Of a DNA stretch of 64,000 bases, positions 1 through 12,307 are shown one piece after another. The stretch covers positions 558,001 to 622,000 of the forward strand of contig NZ_JAFMOY010000133.1 of the NCBI RefSeq assembly GCF_019049625.1, read 5' to 3'. The translations under genes were made by a program, and so were the position numbers. The notes beneath the pieces were generated by a model, which was not told the origin of the DNA, made no database searches, and was given only the letters and a program-made list of their open reading frames with translations. The DNA comes from Rahnella ecdela (GTDB lineage Bacteria > Pseudomonadota > Gammaproteobacteria > Enterobacterales > Enterobacteriaceae). Each line of letters opens with the position of its first letter. The stretch's first letter is position 1.

Positions 1-228
1 ACGAATATCATCATTGGTCGTGTAATGACGTTCCCCGGTAACCACTAACTGGGACAACGGCAATCGGTTCGCATCCTGCATCCAGCCAACAACGGCCCAC
101 GCACTCCATAAAATCGTTCCTACTACCAACAACAGAAACACGATCCCAGCCAGCTGGCCACCGTTACTGCGACGGCCGTTGTTTTCGACCGTCTCACGCT
201 CTCGGGTATTCAGGGCGGCTTGAGACAT
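1..228 (-). CDS. ftsQ: Cell division protein FtsQ (N-terminal part, cut by window edge)
   Basis: The first 76 codons are visible; the reading frame runs off position 1. FtsQ is a bitopic inner-membrane divisome protein that links FtsB/FtsL to the other septal proteins. The visible part has a polar cytoplasmic tail (residues 1-24), one transmembrane segment (about 25-50, rich in V, L, I and G) and the start of the periplasmic POTRA domain (from about 57). The ATG at 228 follows the ddlB TGA by one base (TGA-T-ATG), so translation is probably coupled. The call rests on this topology and on its place directly after ddlB in the dcw cluster. Confidence 0.93.
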   Translation of the reverse strand, partial: MSQAALNTRERETVENNGRRSNGGQLAGIVFLLLVVGTILWSAWAVVGWMQDANRLPLSQLVVTGERHYTTNDDIR

Positions 229-229
229 A

Positions 230-1150
230 TCAGTTCGCCAGCGCCAGAATACGGGAAACGAGCTGCGGGAAACTTAACCCGGCGTGTTTAGCTGCCATTG
301 GCACCAGACTGTGGCTGGTCATGCCCGGCGACGTATTCACTTCCAGCAGGTTAAAGCTGCCGTCGCTGTCTTGCATCACGTCAACGCGTCCCCAACCGCT
401 GCAATCGAGCGCCTGATAGGCCTGCAATGCCATCGCAGAAAGCTGTTGTTCCTGCTCTTCGCTTAAACCGCTCGGACAGAAATACTGTGTTTCATCAGAC
501 AGATATTTCGCCTGATAGTCATAAAATGTTCCGGCTGGCTGGATGCGAATGGATGGCATCACTTCGTCACCCACGATAGCGACCGTGTATTCCGGGCCGC
601 TCAGCCATTTTTCGATCAGTACGTTATCGTCATGACGGAAGCCTTCCTGCAGGGCTGGCAGCAATTCTTTTTCAGTTGTCACTTTGCTCATACCGACGCT
701 GGAACCTTCGCGGCTCGGTTTAACGATCACCGGCAGGCCTAATTCGGCGATTTTTGCTGCCAGAGCGCCCTGCCCTGCTTCTTCAATTTGTGAACGATGC
801 AGTGCAACAAACGGGGCGACCGGCAAACCTAATGCCTGCCACACCAGCTTGGTACGGAATTTATCCATCGTCAGCGCAGACGCCATCACACCGCTGCCGG
901 TGTAAGGCAAGCCAATTTGTTCCAGCAAGCCCTGCAACGTACCGTCTTCGCCACCGCGACCGTGCAGTGCGATAAAGACTTTGCTGAAGCCTTCTTGTTT
1001 AAGAAGCGCAACATTAAAAGTTTTGGTATCGATGCCGTGTGCATCAATCCCGGATTCACGTAAGCCAGCCAGCACCGCGGCGCCGGACTGTAATGACACA
1101 TCGCGTTCTGCGGAAGTACCACCCAACAATACTGCTACTTTCTCAGACAT
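230..1150 (-). CDS. ddlB: D-alanine--D-alanine ligase DdlB
   Basis: A 306-residue ATP-grasp enzyme that joins two D-alanines to make the terminal dipeptide of the peptidoglycan stem, acting in the cytoplasm just before MurF. The N-terminal [10 protein letters not shown] loop, the [12 protein letters not shown] motif and the C-terminal [11 protein letters not shown] motif are typical of Ddl. A GTG at 1162 would add four residues, but the ATG at 1150 ([11 protein letters not shown]) matches the E. coli DdlB N-terminus, is preceded by an AAAGGTG ribosome site, and overlaps the murC stop by 8 bases (ATGTCTGA). Start 1150 is therefore preferred. It sits between murC and ftsQ. Confidence 0.97.
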   Translation of the reverse strand: MSEKVAVLLGGTSAERDVSLQSGAAVLAGLRESGIDAHGIDTKTFNVALLKQEGFSKVFIALHGRGGEDGTLQGLLEQIGLPYTGSGVMASALTMDKFRTKLVWQALGLPVAPFVALHRSQIEEAGQGALAAKIAELGLPVIVKPSREGSSVGMSKVTTEKELLPALQEGFRHDDNVLIEKWLSGPEYTVAIVGDEVMPSIRIQPAGTFYDYQAKYLSDETQYFCPSGLSEEQEQQLSAMALQAYQALDCSGWGRVDVMQDSDGSFNLLEVNTSPGMTSHSLVPMAAKHAGLSFPQLVSRILALAN

Positions 1151-2630
1151 GATGTTCTTCACCTTTCTTTACTGGTTGCAGCTTTTGATCAGCCAATTTA
1201 CGGGCCACTCTGCCGACATTACCGGCGCCCTGCACCAGAACTAAATCGTCACCTTCGAGGATCTGCGCCAGACTTTCCGGCACGGCTTCAATATCAGAAA
1301 CCAAAATCGGATCCAACTTCCCGCGCGCACGAATGGTGCGGCAAAGCGAGCGGCTGTCTGCTCCCGGGATTGGCGCTTCGCCCGCCGGATACACATCCAG
1401 CATGATCAGCACATCAACCTGAGACAACACGTTCGCGAAATCGTCGTACAAATCACGGGTACGCGTATAACGGTGCGGCTGGAAAATCATCACCAGACGC
1501 TTGTTCGCCCAGCCAGCGCGTGCCGCTTTGATCGTTGCATCAACTTCCGTCGGATGATGACCGTAATCATCAACCAGCATGGCGCTGCCGGTTTTGCCGT
1601 TCACGTTATCCAGCGCATATTCGCCCAGGAAATCGAAACGACGTCCTGTTCCCTGGAAACCTGCCAGTGCGCGAAGAATAGCGTCATCACAGATCCCTTC
1701 GTCTGACGCAACGGCCACGGCGGCTGCGGCATTCAGGGCGTTATGACGACCCGGCGCATTCAGCGTCACGCTAATGAGCGGCAAGTCCTGACGGCGGAGG
1801 GTGAAGTGCCCCTGCGCGCCGACCTGACGATAATTTTCGATAATCACATCAGCGTCTTCGCTGAAACCGTAAGTCGTCATATGACGGCCCACGCGCGGGA
1901 TCAACTCGCGGATCACCGGATCATCAATACACATCACTGCTCGTCCGTAGAATGGCAGGTTGTGCAGGAAATTAATGAACGTCTGCTTCAGGATTTCAAA
2001 GTCACCCTGATAAGTATCCATATGGTCTGCTTCGATGTTGGTCACAATAGCCACCATCGGTTGCAGATGCAGGAACGACGCATCGCTTTCATCCGCTTCC
2101 GCAATCAGAAAACGGCTGGAGCCTAGTCGCGCATGAGTACCCGCCGCTTTCACCAGTCCGCCGTTCACGAATGTCGGATCCAGACCGGCTTCGGCATAAA
2201 TACTGGTGACCATCGCCGTGGTCGTCGTTTTGCCGTGCGTACCTGCCACGGCGATACCGTGCCGAAAACGCATCAGCTCAGCGAGCATTTCCGCGCGGCG
2301 GATCACAGGTATTCGCGCTTCGCGTGCGGCAACGATTTCCGGGTTATCGGAAGAGATCGCCGTCGATACCACCACCACGCTGGCATCCAGCACATTCTCA
2401 GGGCGGTGATTAAAATAAATCGTTGCGCCCAGAGCCGTCAGTTGCTGTGTCACCGCGTTCGGTGCCAGATCAGATCCACTGATCTGATAGCCTTCATTTG
2501 CCAACACTTCGGCGATACCACCCATGCCGGCACCACCGATGCCAACAAAGTGAATGTGCCGGACACGATGCATCTCGGGCACGAAGGTACGCAGTTTCGC
2601 CAATTGTTGTGTATTCACGTTTTTATTCAC
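1143..2630 (-). CDS. murC: UDP-N-acetylmuramate--L-alanine ligase MurC
   Basis: Adds L-alanine to UDP-MurNAc, the first amino-acid step of the peptidoglycan stem peptide. The 495-residue frame shows the nucleotide-binding glycine loop ([10 protein letters not shown], about 29-38), the Mur ligase P-loop GTHGKTTTT (about 130-138) and the FQPHRYTRT motif near the C-terminal domain. The annotated start is GTG at 2630. An in-frame GTG at 2618 gives [10 protein letters not shown], the E. coli N-terminus, so the true start may be 12 bases downstream. Neither has a strong ribosome site. A 66-base gap separates it from murG, one of the few gaps in this cluster. Confidence 0.97.
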   Translation of the reverse strand: MNKNVNTQQLAKLRTFVPEMHRVRHIHFVGIGGAGMGGIAEVLANEGYQISGSDLAPNAVTQQLTALGATIYFNHRPENVLDASVVVVSTAISSDNPEIVAAREARIPVIRRAEMLAELMRFRHGIAVAGTHGKTTTTAMVTSIYAEAGLDPTFVNGGLVKAAGTHARLGSSRFLIAEADESDASFLHLQPMVAIVTNIEADHMDTYQGDFEILKQTFINFLHNLPFYGRAVMCIDDPVIRELIPRVGRHMTTYGFSEDADVIIENYRQVGAQGHFTLRRQDLPLISVTLNAPGRHNALNAAAAVAVASDEGICDDAILRALAGFQGTGRRFDFLGEYALDNVNGKTGSAMLVDDYGHHPTEVDATIKAARAGWANKRLVMIFQPHRYTRTRDLYDDFANVLSQVDVLIMLDVYPAGEAPIPGADSRSLCRTIRARGKLDPILVSDIEAVPESLAQILEGDDLVLVQGAGNVGRVARKLADQKLQPVKKGEEHHV

Positions 2631-2696
2631 TATTTCAGGTTACTGATTAATCCGTTTCTTACGGCTGGGACCACACACTGCATGGCCCGTTCAATT

Positions 2697-3764
2697 TCAT
2701 TTTTTGCGGGCGGCAACCACTTCTGCGGCTACACGCTCTGTCGCATCGGGAATAGCGGCTGCACGCGCGGCCTTTGCCATTTCCATCAGATGGGTTCTGT
2801 CCCATCCGGCCATCAGATCAGCGACGGCTGCGGCACTAAAATCTTTCTGCTCAATAATCTTTGCAGCACCGGCTTTTTCCAGCGGCAATGCGTTCCAGTA
2901 CTGCTGACGGTCTTTGTGCTGGAATGGCACAAAAATAGCCGGCAAACCTGCGGCAGCAATTTCACTGACCGTTAACGCACCGGAGCGACATACCACCACA
3001 TCCGCCCAGGCATAAGCTGCTGCCATGTCATCAATAAATTCGGTGACTTTATGCTGAGTCTGACCGGCTTTTTCGTAAGCCTGATTCACTGACTCCAGCG
3101 CACCTTTACCGACCTGATGCCACAGCGTAATTTTATCGCCCATCAAAGCTGCCACTTCAGGCATGCTCTGATTAAGTACGCGCGCGCCCTGACTGCCACC
3201 AATCACTAAGACCCGGATCGGGCCTTCGCGTCCGGCTAAGCGTGTTTCTGGCAATTCCAGCGCCAGTACATCGGTGCGCACCGGATTTCCCACGACATCC
3301 GCTTTCGGAAATGCACCAGGGAACGCCTGCAATACTTTGGTAGCAATGTGCGACAAACCTTTATTGGTCATTCCCGCAATGCCGTTTTGTTCGTGCAGTA
3401 CCACCGGAATACCCAGTGACCATGCAGCCAGGCCGCCCGGGCCGGAAACGTATCCGCCCATTCCCAACACCACATCTGGCTGAAAGCGTTTCATGATGGC
3501 CTTCGCCTGACGCCACGCATGATATATGCGAATCGGGGCAGTGAGTTGCGCTTTCAGACCTTTCCCACGTAATCCGGAGATATTAATGAAATCAATGTCG
3601 ATGCCATGTTTGGGTACAAGATCCGCTTCCATCCGGTCTGCCGTACCCAACCAGCGAACTTCCCAGCCTTGCGCAATCAGATGATGCGCCACAGCGAGAC
3701 CAGGGAACACATGCCCGCCGGTACCGCCAGCCATCACCATTAAACGCCGGGTATTGCCACTCAT
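2697..3764 (-). CDS. murG: Lipid II synthase MurG (GlcNAc transferase)
   Basis: A GT28-family glycosyltransferase of 355 residues at the inner face of the cytoplasmic membrane. It moves GlcNAc from UDP-GlcNAc to lipid I to make lipid II. The N-terminal loop [16 protein letters not shown] (about 11-26) and the second loop [10 protein letters not shown] are the two glycine-rich loops of MurG; the donor-site segment [14 protein letters not shown] is present near the C-terminus. Its ATG overlaps the ftsW stop by four bases (ATGA), which implies translational coupling with the flippase-associated SEDS gene upstream. Confidence 0.98.
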   Translation of the reverse strand: MSGNTRRLMVMAGGTGGHVFPGLAVAHHLIAQGWEVRWLGTADRMEADLVPKHGIDIDFINISGLRGKGLKAQLTAPIRIYHAWRQAKAIMKRFQPDVVLGMGGYVSGPGGLAAWSLGIPVVLHEQNGIAGMTNKGLSHIATKVLQAFPGAFPKADVVGNPVRTDVLALELPETRLAGREGPIRVLVIGGSQGARVLNQSMPEVAALMGDKITLWHQVGKGALESVNQAYEKAGQTQHKVTEFIDDMAAAYAWADVVVCRSGALTVSEIAAAGLPAIFVPFQHKDRQQYWNALPLEKAGAAKIIEQKDFSAAAVADLMAGWDRTHLMEMAKAARAAAIPDATERVAAEVVAARKK

Positions 3765-4969
3765 CGGGCACTCCTTACAAACGCCTGGGCTTTTGCCAGC
3801 CGCGTTTCAAAATCCACTCGCAGCAATAACACGATTGCCGTCGACATAATGATTAAGCTCGAACCACCGTAACTGATCAGCGGCAGCGTCAGACCTTTGG
3901 TCGGCAACATCCCCGCCGCCGCGCCCACATTGACCAGCGCCTGGAAGCTAAACCACACCCCGATCGAGCAGGCCAAAAATCCGGAAAAACGCTGATCAAT
4001 CTCAAGCGCACGACGTCCGATAGACATCGCGCGAAAAGCGACGAAGAATACCATCAACAGGGCTAAAACCACACCGAAATACCCCAGTTCCTCACCCAAA
4101 ATGGAGAAGATAAAGTCGGTATGCGCTTCCGGTAAATATTCCAGTTTCTGCACTGAATTCCCCAAGCCCTGCCCCCAGAATTCACCACGGCCAAATGCCA
4201 TCAGCGACTGAGTTAACTGGTAGCCGCTACCAAACGGATCAGCCCACGGGTTCCAGAACGATGTCACGCGGCGCATACGGTACGGTTCGGCAAGAACCAG
4301 CAGCACAACCGCAAACGCACCGGAACCGATAATGGCCAGGAACTGCCACATTTTCGCGCCCGCCAGGAACAACATCGCCAGCGTGGTGATAAACAGTACA
4401 ACAACAGTACCCAGGTCAGGCTGAGCCAGCAGCAACACGGCCAGTACCACCATCACGCCCATCGGTTTGCAAAAGCCCCAGAAGTTGCTGCGTACTTCAT
4501 CTACCTTGCGCACCAGATAACTGGCCAGATAGCAGAACAGCGACAACTTTGAGAACTCAGCAGGCTGAATACGCAGCGGCCCGAGTGAAATCCAGCGCGA
4601 TGCCCCGTTGACGGAGCTACCCACTACCAGAACCACCAGTAACATCACCACCGAAAGCAGCAGCAGAACATTGCTGTACTTCTGCCATACGGCCATCGGT
4701 ACCCGAAGCGTCACCAGCGATAAACCAAAAGCCAGACCGAGATAAATGGCGTCACGTTTAGCAAACAGGAACGGGTCCTCTGCCAGACGCTGACCAATAG
4801 GCATGGAGGCCGACGTCACCATCACAAAACCCACGATCGCCAGACCAAAGGTCAGCCACAACAAAGTCCGGTCGTACAACACCAGCGTGACAGAATCGCT
4901 TTCCTTTACGCCCATCACCCAGTCATTAAATTTTCCGACGAGGCTCAGCCCCGGAATACGCAACCGCAT
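3761..4969 (-). CDS. ftsW: Lipid II polymerase / SEDS protein FtsW
   Basis: A 402-residue polytopic SEDS-family protein, the septal peptidoglycan glycosyltransferase that works with FtsI (PBP3). About ten hydrophobic segments follow a cytoplasmic N-terminal tail of roughly 30 residues. The C-terminal [20 protein letters not shown] motif and the GEELGYFG motif are signatures of the family. The start ATG at 4969 shares one base with the murD stop (TGATG arrangement), and its own end overlaps murG. Translation of the three is tightly linked. Confidence 0.98.
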   Translation of the reverse strand: MRLRIPGLSLVGKFNDWVMGVKESDSVTLVLYDRTLLWLTFGLAIVGFVMVTSASMPIGQRLAEDPFLFAKRDAIYLGLAFGLSLVTLRVPMAVWQKYSNVLLLLSVVMLLVVLVVGSSVNGASRWISLGPLRIQPAEFSKLSLFCYLASYLVRKVDEVRSNFWGFCKPMGVMVVLAVLLLAQPDLGTVVVLFITTLAMLFLAGAKMWQFLAIIGSGAFAVVLLVLAEPYRMRRVTSFWNPWADPFGSGYQLTQSLMAFGRGEFWGQGLGNSVQKLEYLPEAHTDFIFSILGEELGYFGVVLALLMVFFVAFRAMSIGRRALEIDQRFSGFLACSIGVWFSFQALVNVGAAAGMLPTKGLTLPLISYGGSSLIIMSTAIVLLLRVDFETRLAKAQAFVRSAR

Positions 4970-6285
4970 CAGCCCAGCTCCTTCGCCAGCGCAGTAAAGA
5001 CATCACCACGTTGTTCAAAACTGCGAAACTGATCCAGGCTCGCGCAGGCCGGAGACAACAGAACCATATCGCCGGAAGTCACATGCTGGCTGATTTCGCG
5101 CATCGCCTGTTCCATGGTTTCAAACAGGGAGGAAACCTCAGGACGCAGCTCTGCAAGTTCAGCGCCATCACGGCCAAAACAATAAATCCGCAGATTATCG
5201 CCTTGCAGATAACGCGTCAGTGGAGAGAAATCAGCAGATTTACCGTCGCCACCCAGCAAGAGATGCAGCGTCCCTTCAACCTGTAACCCGTTCAGCGCCG
5301 CTTCGGTGCTGCCGACGTTGGTGGCTTTGGAATCATTAATCCATCGCACGCCGTTATGATGCCAGGCTATCTGGAAGCGGTGAGCCAGCCCAGTAAAGGT
5401 GGTCAGTGCTTTCAGGCTGGATGCATGAGGAATACCCACCGCATCCGCCAGCGCCAGAGCAGCCAGTGCATTGGTGTAGTTGTGGCGTCCGGTCAGCGGC
5501 ATCTCACTGGTATTCAGCACTTTTTCGCCGTGAACACGCAGCCAGATATCATCCTGCTGACGGGTCAGATGGTAATCACCCACATCGACACCAAAACTCA
5601 CACAACGCTTATCTGCGCCACGCACCGGCATGGTCAGGGCATCGTCTGCATTAACGACGCACAGCGCAGCGTTCTCATACACTTTCAGTTTTGCCGCACG
5701 GTATTGCTGCAAACCGAACGGATAGCGATCCATATGATCTTCCGTCACGTTCAGGATGGTAGCCGCCGCCGCCTGAAGGCTGTACGTGGTTTCAAGCTGG
5801 AAGCTGGAAAGTTCAAGCACGAACAAATCGTATTCGTTACCCAGCATAGCCAGCACCGGCAGGCCTATATTGCCGCCGACACCAACACGCCAGCCTGCGG
5901 CTTTCGCCATTTCACCCACCAGCATGGTGACGGTGCTCTTACCGTTAGAACCGGTGATAGCGACAATTGGCGTCGTCGTTTCACGGCAAAACAGTTCGAT
6001 ATCCCCGACAATTTCCACGCCAGACTCAGCAGCCGCGCTCAATGCCGGCGTCGCCAGCGCAACGCCCGGGCTGGAAACGATTAAATCTGCATCCAGCAGC
6101 CAGTCTTCGTTGAGCGAACCCAGGTGACGCTCAATGTTATCCGCCAGTTTATCGATTCCTGGCGGGCTGACGCGGGTATCAATGACGCGAGGCATCACGC
6201 CACGTGCAACAAAGAAATCAACACATGACAGGCCGGTCAGACCCAGCCCGATGATGACGACTTTTTTACCCTGATAGTCAGCCAT
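4969..6285 (-). CDS. murD: UDP-N-acetylmuramoyl-L-alanine--D-glutamate ligase MurD
   Basis: Adds D-glutamate to UDP-MurNAc-L-Ala in the cytoplasm. The 438-residue protein begins [18 protein letters not shown] (Rossmann-like uracil-binding N-domain), has the ATP loop GSNGKST at 112-118, and carries the ligase-family segments [16 protein letters not shown] and [11 protein letters not shown] in the C-terminal half. Length and start match E. coli MurD. It lies 2 bases downstream of mraY. Confidence 0.98.
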   Translation of the reverse strand: MADYQGKKVVIIGLGLTGLSCVDFFVARGVMPRVIDTRVSPPGIDKLADNIERHLGSLNEDWLLDADLIVSSPGVALATPALSAAAESGVEIVGDIELFCRETTTPIVAITGSNGKSTVTMLVGEMAKAAGWRVGVGGNIGLPVLAMLGNEYDLFVLELSSFQLETTYSLQAAAATILNVTEDHMDRYPFGLQQYRAAKLKVYENAALCVVNADDALTMPVRGADKRCVSFGVDVGDYHLTRQQDDIWLRVHGEKVLNTSEMPLTGRHNYTNALAALALADAVGIPHASSLKALTTFTGLAHRFQIAWHHNGVRWINDSKATNVGSTEAALNGLQVEGTLHLLLGGDGKSADFSPLTRYLQGDNLRIYCFGRDGAELAELRPEVSSLFETMEQAMREISQHVTSGDMVLLSPACASLDQFRSFEQRGDVFTALAKELG

Positions 6286-6287
6286 AA

Positions 6288-7370
6288 TTACCGTACCTTC
6301 AGCGTCGCCAGGCCAATCAGCACCAGCATCAGCGAAATAATCCAGAAGCGCACAATGACGCGCGGTTCCGGCCAGCCTTTAAGTTCGTAGTGATGATGGA
6401 TAGGCGCCATACGGAAAATGCGCTGCCCACGTAACTTAAAGGACCCAACCTGCAGGATGACTGACAGTGTTTCGACCACGAACACACCGCCCATAATCAC
6501 CAGTAAGAATTCCTGACGTAGCAGCACGGCGATAGTACCCAGCGCGCCGCCCAAAGCCAGAGAGCCGACATCGCCCATGAAAACTTGTGCCGGATAGGTG
6601 TTAAACCACAGGAAGCCAAGTCCCGCGCCGACAATCGCCGTACACACGATCACCAGTTCACCCGCGTGACGCAGATAAGGGATATGCAGATAGCTGGCGA
6701 AATTCATGTTACCGGTCGCCCATGCCACCAGCGCAAAGCCCGCTGCGACGAAGACCGTTGGCATAATTGCCAGACCGTCCAGACCATCTGTCAGGTTGAC
6801 GGCGTTACTGGTGCCTACAATCACGAAATAGCTCAGCAGGATATACATCAGACCGAGCTGCGGCATGATGTCTTTAAAGAACGGCACCACCAGTTCGGTC
6901 GCTGGCGTGTCTTTACCAATGGCATACATGGTGAAAGCCGCGGCCAGCGCGATAACCGACTGCCAGAAGTATTTCCAGCGGGCAATCAGGCCCTTAGTAT
7001 CTTTACGAACCACTTTGCGGTAGTCATCGATAAAGCCCACGATGCCGTAGCCAATCAGCACAAACAGCACGCACCATACGTACGGGTTGGACGGGTACGC
7101 CCACATCAGTACGGAAATGGTGATGGACGCCAGAATCATCAGGCCGCCCATCGTTGGCGTACCGCGTTTACTGAAATGCGATTCCGGGCCGTCGTTACGG
7201 ACAACCTGACCGAAAGACATTTTTTGCAGACGGGCAATCATGCGGGGCCCGATCCACAGCGACAGGAACAAAGCGGTCAGCAGGCTGACAATGGCGCGAA
7301 ACGTCAGATAGGAAAAGACGTTGAAGCCGGAATAATATTTGACCAAGTGTTCGGCCAGCCAAACTAACAT
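6288..7370 (-). CDS. mraY: Phospho-MurNAc-pentapeptide translocase MraY
   Basis: Integral membrane enzyme that transfers phospho-MurNAc-pentapeptide from UDP to undecaprenyl phosphate, making lipid I. It has 360 residues and about ten membrane segments. The catalytic aspartate motifs are visible: FIDDYRK (Asp115/Asp116) and [10 protein letters not shown] (about 192-201), as is the histidine-rich loop [14 protein letters not shown] near the C-terminus. The start overlaps the end of murF by 7 bases, continuing the packed dcw operon. Confidence 0.98.
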   Translation of the reverse strand: MLVWLAEHLVKYYSGFNVFSYLTFRAIVSLLTALFLSLWIGPRMIARLQKMSFGQVVRNDGPESHFSKRGTPTMGGLMILASITISVLMWAYPSNPYVWCVLFVLIGYGIVGFIDDYRKVVRKDTKGLIARWKYFWQSVIALAAAFTMYAIGKDTPATELVVPFFKDIMPQLGLMYILLSYFVIVGTSNAVNLTDGLDGLAIMPTVFVAAGFALVAWATGNMNFASYLHIPYLRHAGELVIVCTAIVGAGLGFLWFNTYPAQVFMGDVGSLALGGALGTIAVLLRQEFLLVIMGGVFVVETLSVILQVGSFKLRGQRIFRMAPIHHHYELKGWPEPRVIVRFWIISLMLVLIGLATLKVR

Positions 7371-8725
7371 GTTGCATTCTCCTGTAACGCGCGTACTACC
7401 TGCTCCATTGCGGCACTACGTGAACCTTTAATCAAAACGGTAATTACCGCGTGTTCAGACAGTAAGCTCGTTAAACGGGCCGTCAGGGCTGCCTTATCCT
7501 CTAAATGCTCACCACATCCGCTGACATCACTGATGATGCGGCTGTCATGGCCAATACTGAATACTTTGTCGATACCCGCGTCACGAATGGCTTCGCCAAC
7601 CTGACGGTGGCAGCTTTCGCTTTCCGCGCCCAGTTCCGCCATATCCCCCACCGCCATTACGCGGTAGCCCGGCATTTCTGCCAGCACTTGTGCAGCGGCT
7701 GTCATAGAACCGACGTTCGCGTTGTAGCTGTCATCAAGCAGGGTTTTGCCTTCGCTCAGAGCAATCGGGAATAAACGCCCTTTCACGGATTGCAGAGTCG
7801 CAAGACCGGCACGCACGTTGTCCATGGAGGCACCGACAGACATTGCCAGCGCTGCCGCAGCCAGAGCGTTAGCGATGTTGTGACGACCCGGAACCGGCAG
7901 CGAAACGTCAATGCTGCCCTGAGGAGAATGCAGGGTGAACGCGGTATTTAGCGGGCTGATTTTGACGTCAGTCGCACTGAAATTGATGCCTTCACCGAAA
8001 GTCGGGGAGAAAAGCCAGACAGTTTTACCGTTCAGCTTATGCTGCCAGTTCGCCCAGTCGTTGTTGTCCGCATTGATCACCGCAATGCCCTTTTCCGGCA
8101 GGCCTTCGAAAATCTCACCCTTGGCACGGGCTACGCCCGCCAGAGAACCGAACCCCTCCAGATGAGCAGCGGACAGGTTATTCACCAGTGCCGTTTCAGG
8201 CCGTGCCAGCGCAGTGGTATAAGCTATCTCACCAGGATGATTCGCACCCATTTCGATAACGGCAAAATCATGTTCTGCGGTCAGGCGCAGCAAGGTGAGC
8301 GGGACACCGATATCGTTATTAAAGTTGCCTGCTGTGTACAGCACGTTGCCGCACTCACGCAAAATCGCCGCGGTCATCTCTTTTACAGAAGTCTTGCCGG
8401 AAGAACCGGTCAGGCCAACCACACGGGCCGGAACCTGCTGGCGCACCCAGCCACCCAGTTGCCCGAGAGCAATGCGGGTGTCAGCAACCACTAACTGAGT
8501 AACATCCAACGGTAAGCGCTTACTGACCAGTAAAGCCCCTGCACCCGCTTTTACAGCATCAGCCGCAAAATCGTGGGCATCGAATTTTTCACCTTTCAGT
8601 GCGATAAACAAACCGCCTTCGGTGATCTGACGGGTATCCGTGGTCACGCTGTCGATTTGGGTATCTGTGCCAATGAGCTCAGCGTTGAGCGCATCCGCCA
8701 GAGTTTGCAGGGAAACGCGGATCAT
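7364..8725 (-). CDS. murF: UDP-MurNAc-tripeptide--D-alanyl-D-alanine ligase MurF
   Basis: The last cytoplasmic Mur ligase, attaching D-Ala-D-Ala (made by Ddl) to UDP-MurNAc-tripeptide. 453 residues. The P-loop GSSGKTS lies at about 107-113, the [11 protein letters not shown] motif of the central domain is present, and so is the C-terminal MAELGAES segment. The start overlaps the murE stop by four bases. Nothing unusual in length or motifs. Confidence 0.98.
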   Translation of the reverse strand: MIRVSLQTLADALNAELIGTDTQIDSVTTDTRQITEGGLFIALKGEKFDAHDFAADAVKAGAGALLVSKRLPLDVTQLVVADTRIALGQLGGWVRQQVPARVVGLTGSSGKTSVKEMTAAILRECGNVLYTAGNFNNDIGVPLTLLRLTAEHDFAVIEMGANHPGEIAYTTALARPETALVNNLSAAHLEGFGSLAGVARAKGEIFEGLPEKGIAVINADNNDWANWQHKLNGKTVWLFSPTFGEGINFSATDVKISPLNTAFTLHSPQGSIDVSLPVPGRHNIANALAAAALAMSVGASMDNVRAGLATLQSVKGRLFPIALSEGKTLLDDSYNANVGSMTAAAQVLAEMPGYRVMAVGDMAELGAESESCHRQVGEAIRDAGIDKVFSIGHDSRIISDVSGCGEHLEDKAALTARLTSLLSEHAVITVLIKGSRSAAMEQVVRALQENATC

Positions 8726-10209
8726 GCGATCACCCCCAGCAAACGAGCGACCGTCACACGGTCTGAATAATCCAGACGCTGATTACCGACCAGCTGGTAA
8801 TCTTCATGCCCTTTACCGGCAATCAGTACCACGTCTTCTTCCTTCGCCTGCATGATCGCACTGGTAACGGCTTCTGCACGACCATGAATTTCCTGCGCGC
8901 GCCCCGCATCCAGCAGACCTGCCAGGATATCGGCAACGATAGCGCGCGGCTCTTCACTGCGCGGATTGTCATCGGTGACGATCACGCGGTCGGCAAATTG
9001 CTCAGCAATACCGCCCATCAGCGGACGTTTGCCTTTATCGCGATCACCGCCACAGCCAAACACACACCACAGCGTGCCACGGCAATGCAGACGTGCTGCC
9101 GCCAGCGCTTTTTCCAGCGCGTCAGGCGTATGAGCATAATCAACTACCGCGGTCGGTTTACCCGGTGCATTGAACACTTCCATGCGTCCGCAAACCGGTT
9201 GTAGTTGAGAAGCGGTTGCCAGTAATTGTGCCAGCGGATAATCGAGGGAAAGCAGCGTGGCCAGCGCAACCAGCAAATTGCTGACGTTGAACGCGCCCAT
9301 CAGACGGCTGTCGAACTTACCTTCGCCCCAGCTTGAATCGATATTTACGCTGGCGCCATTATCGTGATAATTGACGCTGCGCGCCAACAGCCAGCGGCCT
9401 TTCCAGCCTGCCGGAATTTTGTCTTCCATGCTGACGGCGATGGCATCAGGCGTTTTCGCTAACCAGCGCGTCCCGACGTCATCATCAGCATTAATGATTT
9501 TCTGACCCACCTGATGCGAGGAGAAAAGCTGCCATTTGGCGTCTTCGTAACTCTCCATATCACCATGATAATCAAGATGATCACGACTCAGATTGGTGAA
9601 TGCAGCAGCAGCAAACGGCAATGCGGCAACACGGTGCTGAACCAGTCCGTGGGATGAGACTTCCATCGCGGCAAAGGTAGCGCCCTGTTTCACCAGGTCA
9701 GCCAGTATGTGCTGAACCTGCACGGCAGAACCGGTGGTGTTTTCCGCCGGAACCACGTTATCCAGCAAACCATTGCCCACTGTGCCCATCACTGCACTGG
9801 TTTCGCCCAGTAACTGGCTCCACTGCGCAAGCAGCTGCGTGGTGGTAGTTTTACCGTTGGTGCCTGTTACGCCAACCAGACGTAACGCCTTGCCCGGCTG
9901 CTGGTAAAAACATCCCGCCAGTTCTGACAGCAGGACGTTGAGATTTTCGAGATAAATAACCGGTACACCATGCATCTGGCAGACCGTTCCGTGCTCTTGT
10001 TCACCCTTTGCCTCGGCCACGACGGCAGCGACGCCCTGGGCAATTGCCTGGGGAATAAAACGACGCCCGTCACTGGTATGGCCTGAAACCGCGACAAACA
10101 GATCGCCGGCAGCCGCAACGCGGCTGTCCAGAATCATGTCTTTTAGCGCTACCGCCGGGGCATCACTCACCCAGGGCGCTAAGATGTCGCGCAAATTACG
10201 ATCTGCCAC
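8722..10209 (-). CDS. murE: UDP-MurNAc-tripeptide synthetase MurE (meso-DAP adding)
   Basis: Adds meso-diaminopimelate to UDP-MurNAc-L-Ala-D-Glu. 495 residues, with the P-loop GTNGKTTTT at 116-124 and the DNPR motif (near residue 415), which marks meso-DAP rather than lysine specificity, as expected for a Gram-negative cell wall. The first 14 bases overlap the end of ftsI, the same arrangement as in E. coli. The DAP it uses comes from the lysine pathway, one gene of which (dapB) is also in this window. Confidence 0.98.
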   Translation of the reverse strand: MADRNLRDILAPWVSDAPAVALKDMILDSRVAAAGDLFVAVSGHTSDGRRFIPQAIAQGVAAVVAEAKGEQEHGTVCQMHGVPVIYLENLNVLLSELAGCFYQQPGKALRLVGVTGTNGKTTTTQLLAQWSQLLGETSAVMGTVGNGLLDNVVPAENTTGSAVQVQHILADLVKQGATFAAMEVSSHGLVQHRVAALPFAAAAFTNLSRDHLDYHGDMESYEDAKWQLFSSHQVGQKIINADDDVGTRWLAKTPDAIAVSMEDKIPAGWKGRWLLARSVNYHDNGASVNIDSSWGEGKFDSRLMGAFNVSNLLVALATLLSLDYPLAQLLATASQLQPVCGRMEVFNAPGKPTAVVDYAHTPDALEKALAAARLHCRGTLWCVFGCGGDRDKGKRPLMGGIAEQFADRVIVTDDNPRSEEPRAIVADILAGLLDAGRAQEIHGRAEAVTSAIMQAKEEDVVLIAGKGHEDYQLVGNQRLDYSDRVTVARLLGVIA

Positions 10210-11959
10210 CTGAAGCCTCTTTTTGATTATTCACTATGTCTGCGTTTTCATCGGCAGTCAGCGCATCTGGTTCAACGTTCATGGTGCGCAATACGCCGCC
10301 CATGATGGCGCCAAACACCGGTGCGGAAACGGCCCCACCGTAATATTTCCCTGCTTGTGGATCGTTAATAACCACTACAAGCGCAAATCTTGGATTGCTT
10401 GCTGGCGCAACGCCGGCGGTATAGGCAATGTATTTGTTCACGTATTTACCGTCCGGACCGACTTTCTTCGCGGTACCGGTTTTAATCGCAATACGGTAGC
10501 CCTTGATCGCCGCTTTCACGCCACCGCCGCCAGGCAGTGCCACGCTTTCCATCATGTGTACGACGGTACGCACCAGCGGTTCAGGGAAAATACGTTCGCC
10601 GGAAACCGGCGGATCAACTTTCGTGATCGACAATGGACGATAAATGCCCATGCTGCCGATCGTTGCGTAGACTCGCGCTAGCTGGAGAGGTGTCACCATT
10701 AGCCCGTAGCCGAAAGAGAAGGTGGCCCTCTCTATGTCAGACCACCGTTGTTTTTTAGGGTATATGCCACTGCTTTCTCCAACCAGCCCCAAATTGGTCG
10801 GTTTTCCCAATCCGAATCGCGAGTAAGTATCTACCAGCTCAGCGGATGGCATCGATAACGCCAGTCGTGAAACACCGACGTTACTCGACTTCTGCAAGAT
10901 GCCCGTCACGGAAAGCTCCGCATAACGCGCAACATCTTTAATCTCATGACCGTTAATCCGGTACGGCAGGGTGTTCAGCACGCTGTTTTCGCGCACCACA
11001 CCGTTTTTCAGTGCCGTCATCACCACCATCGGTTTCACTGTGGAACCCGGCTCAAAAATGTCGGTGATCGCACGGTTACGCATCACGTCTTTCGGCGTAT
11101 CCGGCATGTTGTTTGGGTTATAAGACGGGCTGTTGGCCATCGCCAGCACTTCACCGGTCTGCACATCAACCAGCACGGCGGTACCTGATTCAGCTTTGTT
11201 AAACGCCACGGCATTATTCAGTTCGCGGTAAACCAGCGCCTGTAACCGCTCGTCGATGCTCAGCGCCAGGTTGTGCGCGGCCTGACTGTCGACGGTGGAA
11301 ATATCTTCGATAACGCGACCAAAGCGGTCTTTACGAATGGTACGTTCGCCTGGTTTACCGGTCAGCCAGCGGTCAAAACTCTTCTCAACGCCTTCAATAC
11401 CTTCCCCGTCAATGTTGGTCACGCCGATAACATGCGACGTCACCTGTCCGGCCGGATAGTAGCGGCGAGATTCCTGACGCAGGGAAATCCCCGGCAATTT
11501 GAGTTTATGGACATATTCGCCAACGGCAGGATTAACCTGACGTGCAAGATAAACGAAACGACCGTTTGGATTGGCATTGATGCGGGCAGAAAGCTGGGGA
11601 AGCGGCATGTTCAGCGCGTCAGCCAGCGCTTTCCATTTGGTATCGACGGTGATACCGCCGCGATCGTTAATTTCTTTCGGGTCTGCCCAGATAGCATTGA
11701 CCGGAACGCTGACCGCCAGAGGGCGACCGGAGCGATCGGTGATCATGCCGCGTGAGGTAGGAATAGTTTGCACGCGCAGGGAACGCAGATCACCTTCCCG
11801 CACCAGTTTGTCCGGATTAATCACCTGCAGATAGGCCACGCGCAACATCAGGCCAACCAGTGCCAGCAGGATACAGGCGCACAACAACGCAAAACGCCAG
11901 CTGATAAAGCTGGCTTGATCTTCTGGACGCTTTAACTTCGCGGTGCGTGTTGCTTTCAT
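10196..11959 (-). CDS. ftsI: Peptidoglycan D,D-transpeptidase FtsI (PBP3)
   Basis: Septal class B penicillin-binding protein, partner of FtsW. 587 residues: a short cytoplasmic tail, one membrane anchor (about 22-45), a periplasmic pedestal and a C-terminal transpeptidase domain. The three active-site motifs are intact: SxxK as STVK (306-309, nucleophile Ser306), SSN (358-360) and KTGT (493-496). Length is close to E. coli PBP3 (588). It is 27 bases downstream of ftsL. Confidence 0.98.
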   Translation of the reverse strand: MKATRTAKLKRPEDQASFISWRFALLCACILLALVGLMLRVAYLQVINPDKLVREGDLRSLRVQTIPTSRGMITDRSGRPLAVSVPVNAIWADPKEINDRGGITVDTKWKALADALNMPLPQLSARINANPNGRFVYLARQVNPAVGEYVHKLKLPGISLRQESRRYYPAGQVTSHVIGVTNIDGEGIEGVEKSFDRWLTGKPGERTIRKDRFGRVIEDISTVDSQAAHNLALSIDERLQALVYRELNNAVAFNKAESGTAVLVDVQTGEVLAMANSPSYNPNNMPDTPKDVMRNRAITDIFEPGSTVKPMVVMTALKNGVVRENSVLNTLPYRINGHEIKDVARYAELSVTGILQKSSNVGVSRLALSMPSAELVDTYSRFGLGKPTNLGLVGESSGIYPKKQRWSDIERATFSFGYGLMVTPLQLARVYATIGSMGIYRPLSITKVDPPVSGERIFPEPLVRTVVHMMESVALPGGGGVKAAIKGYRIAIKTGTAKKVGPDGKYVNKYIAYTAGVAPASNPRFALVVVINDPQAGKYYGGAVSAPVFGAIMGGVLRTMNVEPDALTADENADIVNNQKEASGGRS

Positions 11960-11986
11960 TAGCTGCCTGTATTCTCCGTGCGCATT

Positions 11987-12307
11987 TTAAGGCTGAACCA
12001 CAATAATTTCTTGAGATGGATCAACGTGCTGCATCTGCAATTTCTCCGTTGCGATGCGTTCTACCCGGCTGTGATCGCCGAGGGCATTCTCTTCAAGGAT
12101 CAGGTTGCGCCATTCAATATCCAGCGCATCCCTTTCCAGTACTAATTGTTCGCGCTGCGCCGTCAGCAAACGCGTACGGTGAGCAGTAGTCACCACGAAA
12201 ATGGCACTGATCAGAACAGCAATCAGCAAAATCATCGGGATCTTGCCATTGCGCAGTATATCGCTGGCAATGACCCCCACTAAACCGTGGCGTTCGTTGC
12301 CAATCAC
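11987..12307 (-). CDS. ftsL: Cell division protein FtsL
   Basis: Small bitopic divisome protein (106 residues) that forms a complex with FtsB and FtsQ and activates FtsWI. One membrane segment lies at about 23-41 and is followed by a heptad-rich periplasmic coiled coil (about 43-85). The C-terminal two thirds is nearly identical to E. coli FtsL; the cytoplasmic N-terminus is about 15 residues shorter. The start is a GTG whose GTGA overlaps the rsmH stop by four bases, so expression depends on rsmH translation. Confidence 0.95.
   Translation of the reverse strand: MIGNERHGLVGVIASDILRNGKIPMILLIAVLISAIFVVTTAHRTRLLTAQREQLVLERDALDIEWRNLILEENALGDHSRVERIATEKLQMQHVDPSQEIIVVQP

Noticed and set aside
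2645-2700. Possible frameshift or missing gene between murC and murG
   Set aside because: The 66-base gap has no gene and both flanking genes are full length; gene order matches E. coli.
2133-2975. 280-codon open frame on the plus strand
   Set aside because: It is antisense to murC and murG and reads histidine/arginine-rich, the usual composition of a shadow of a GC-biased gene.
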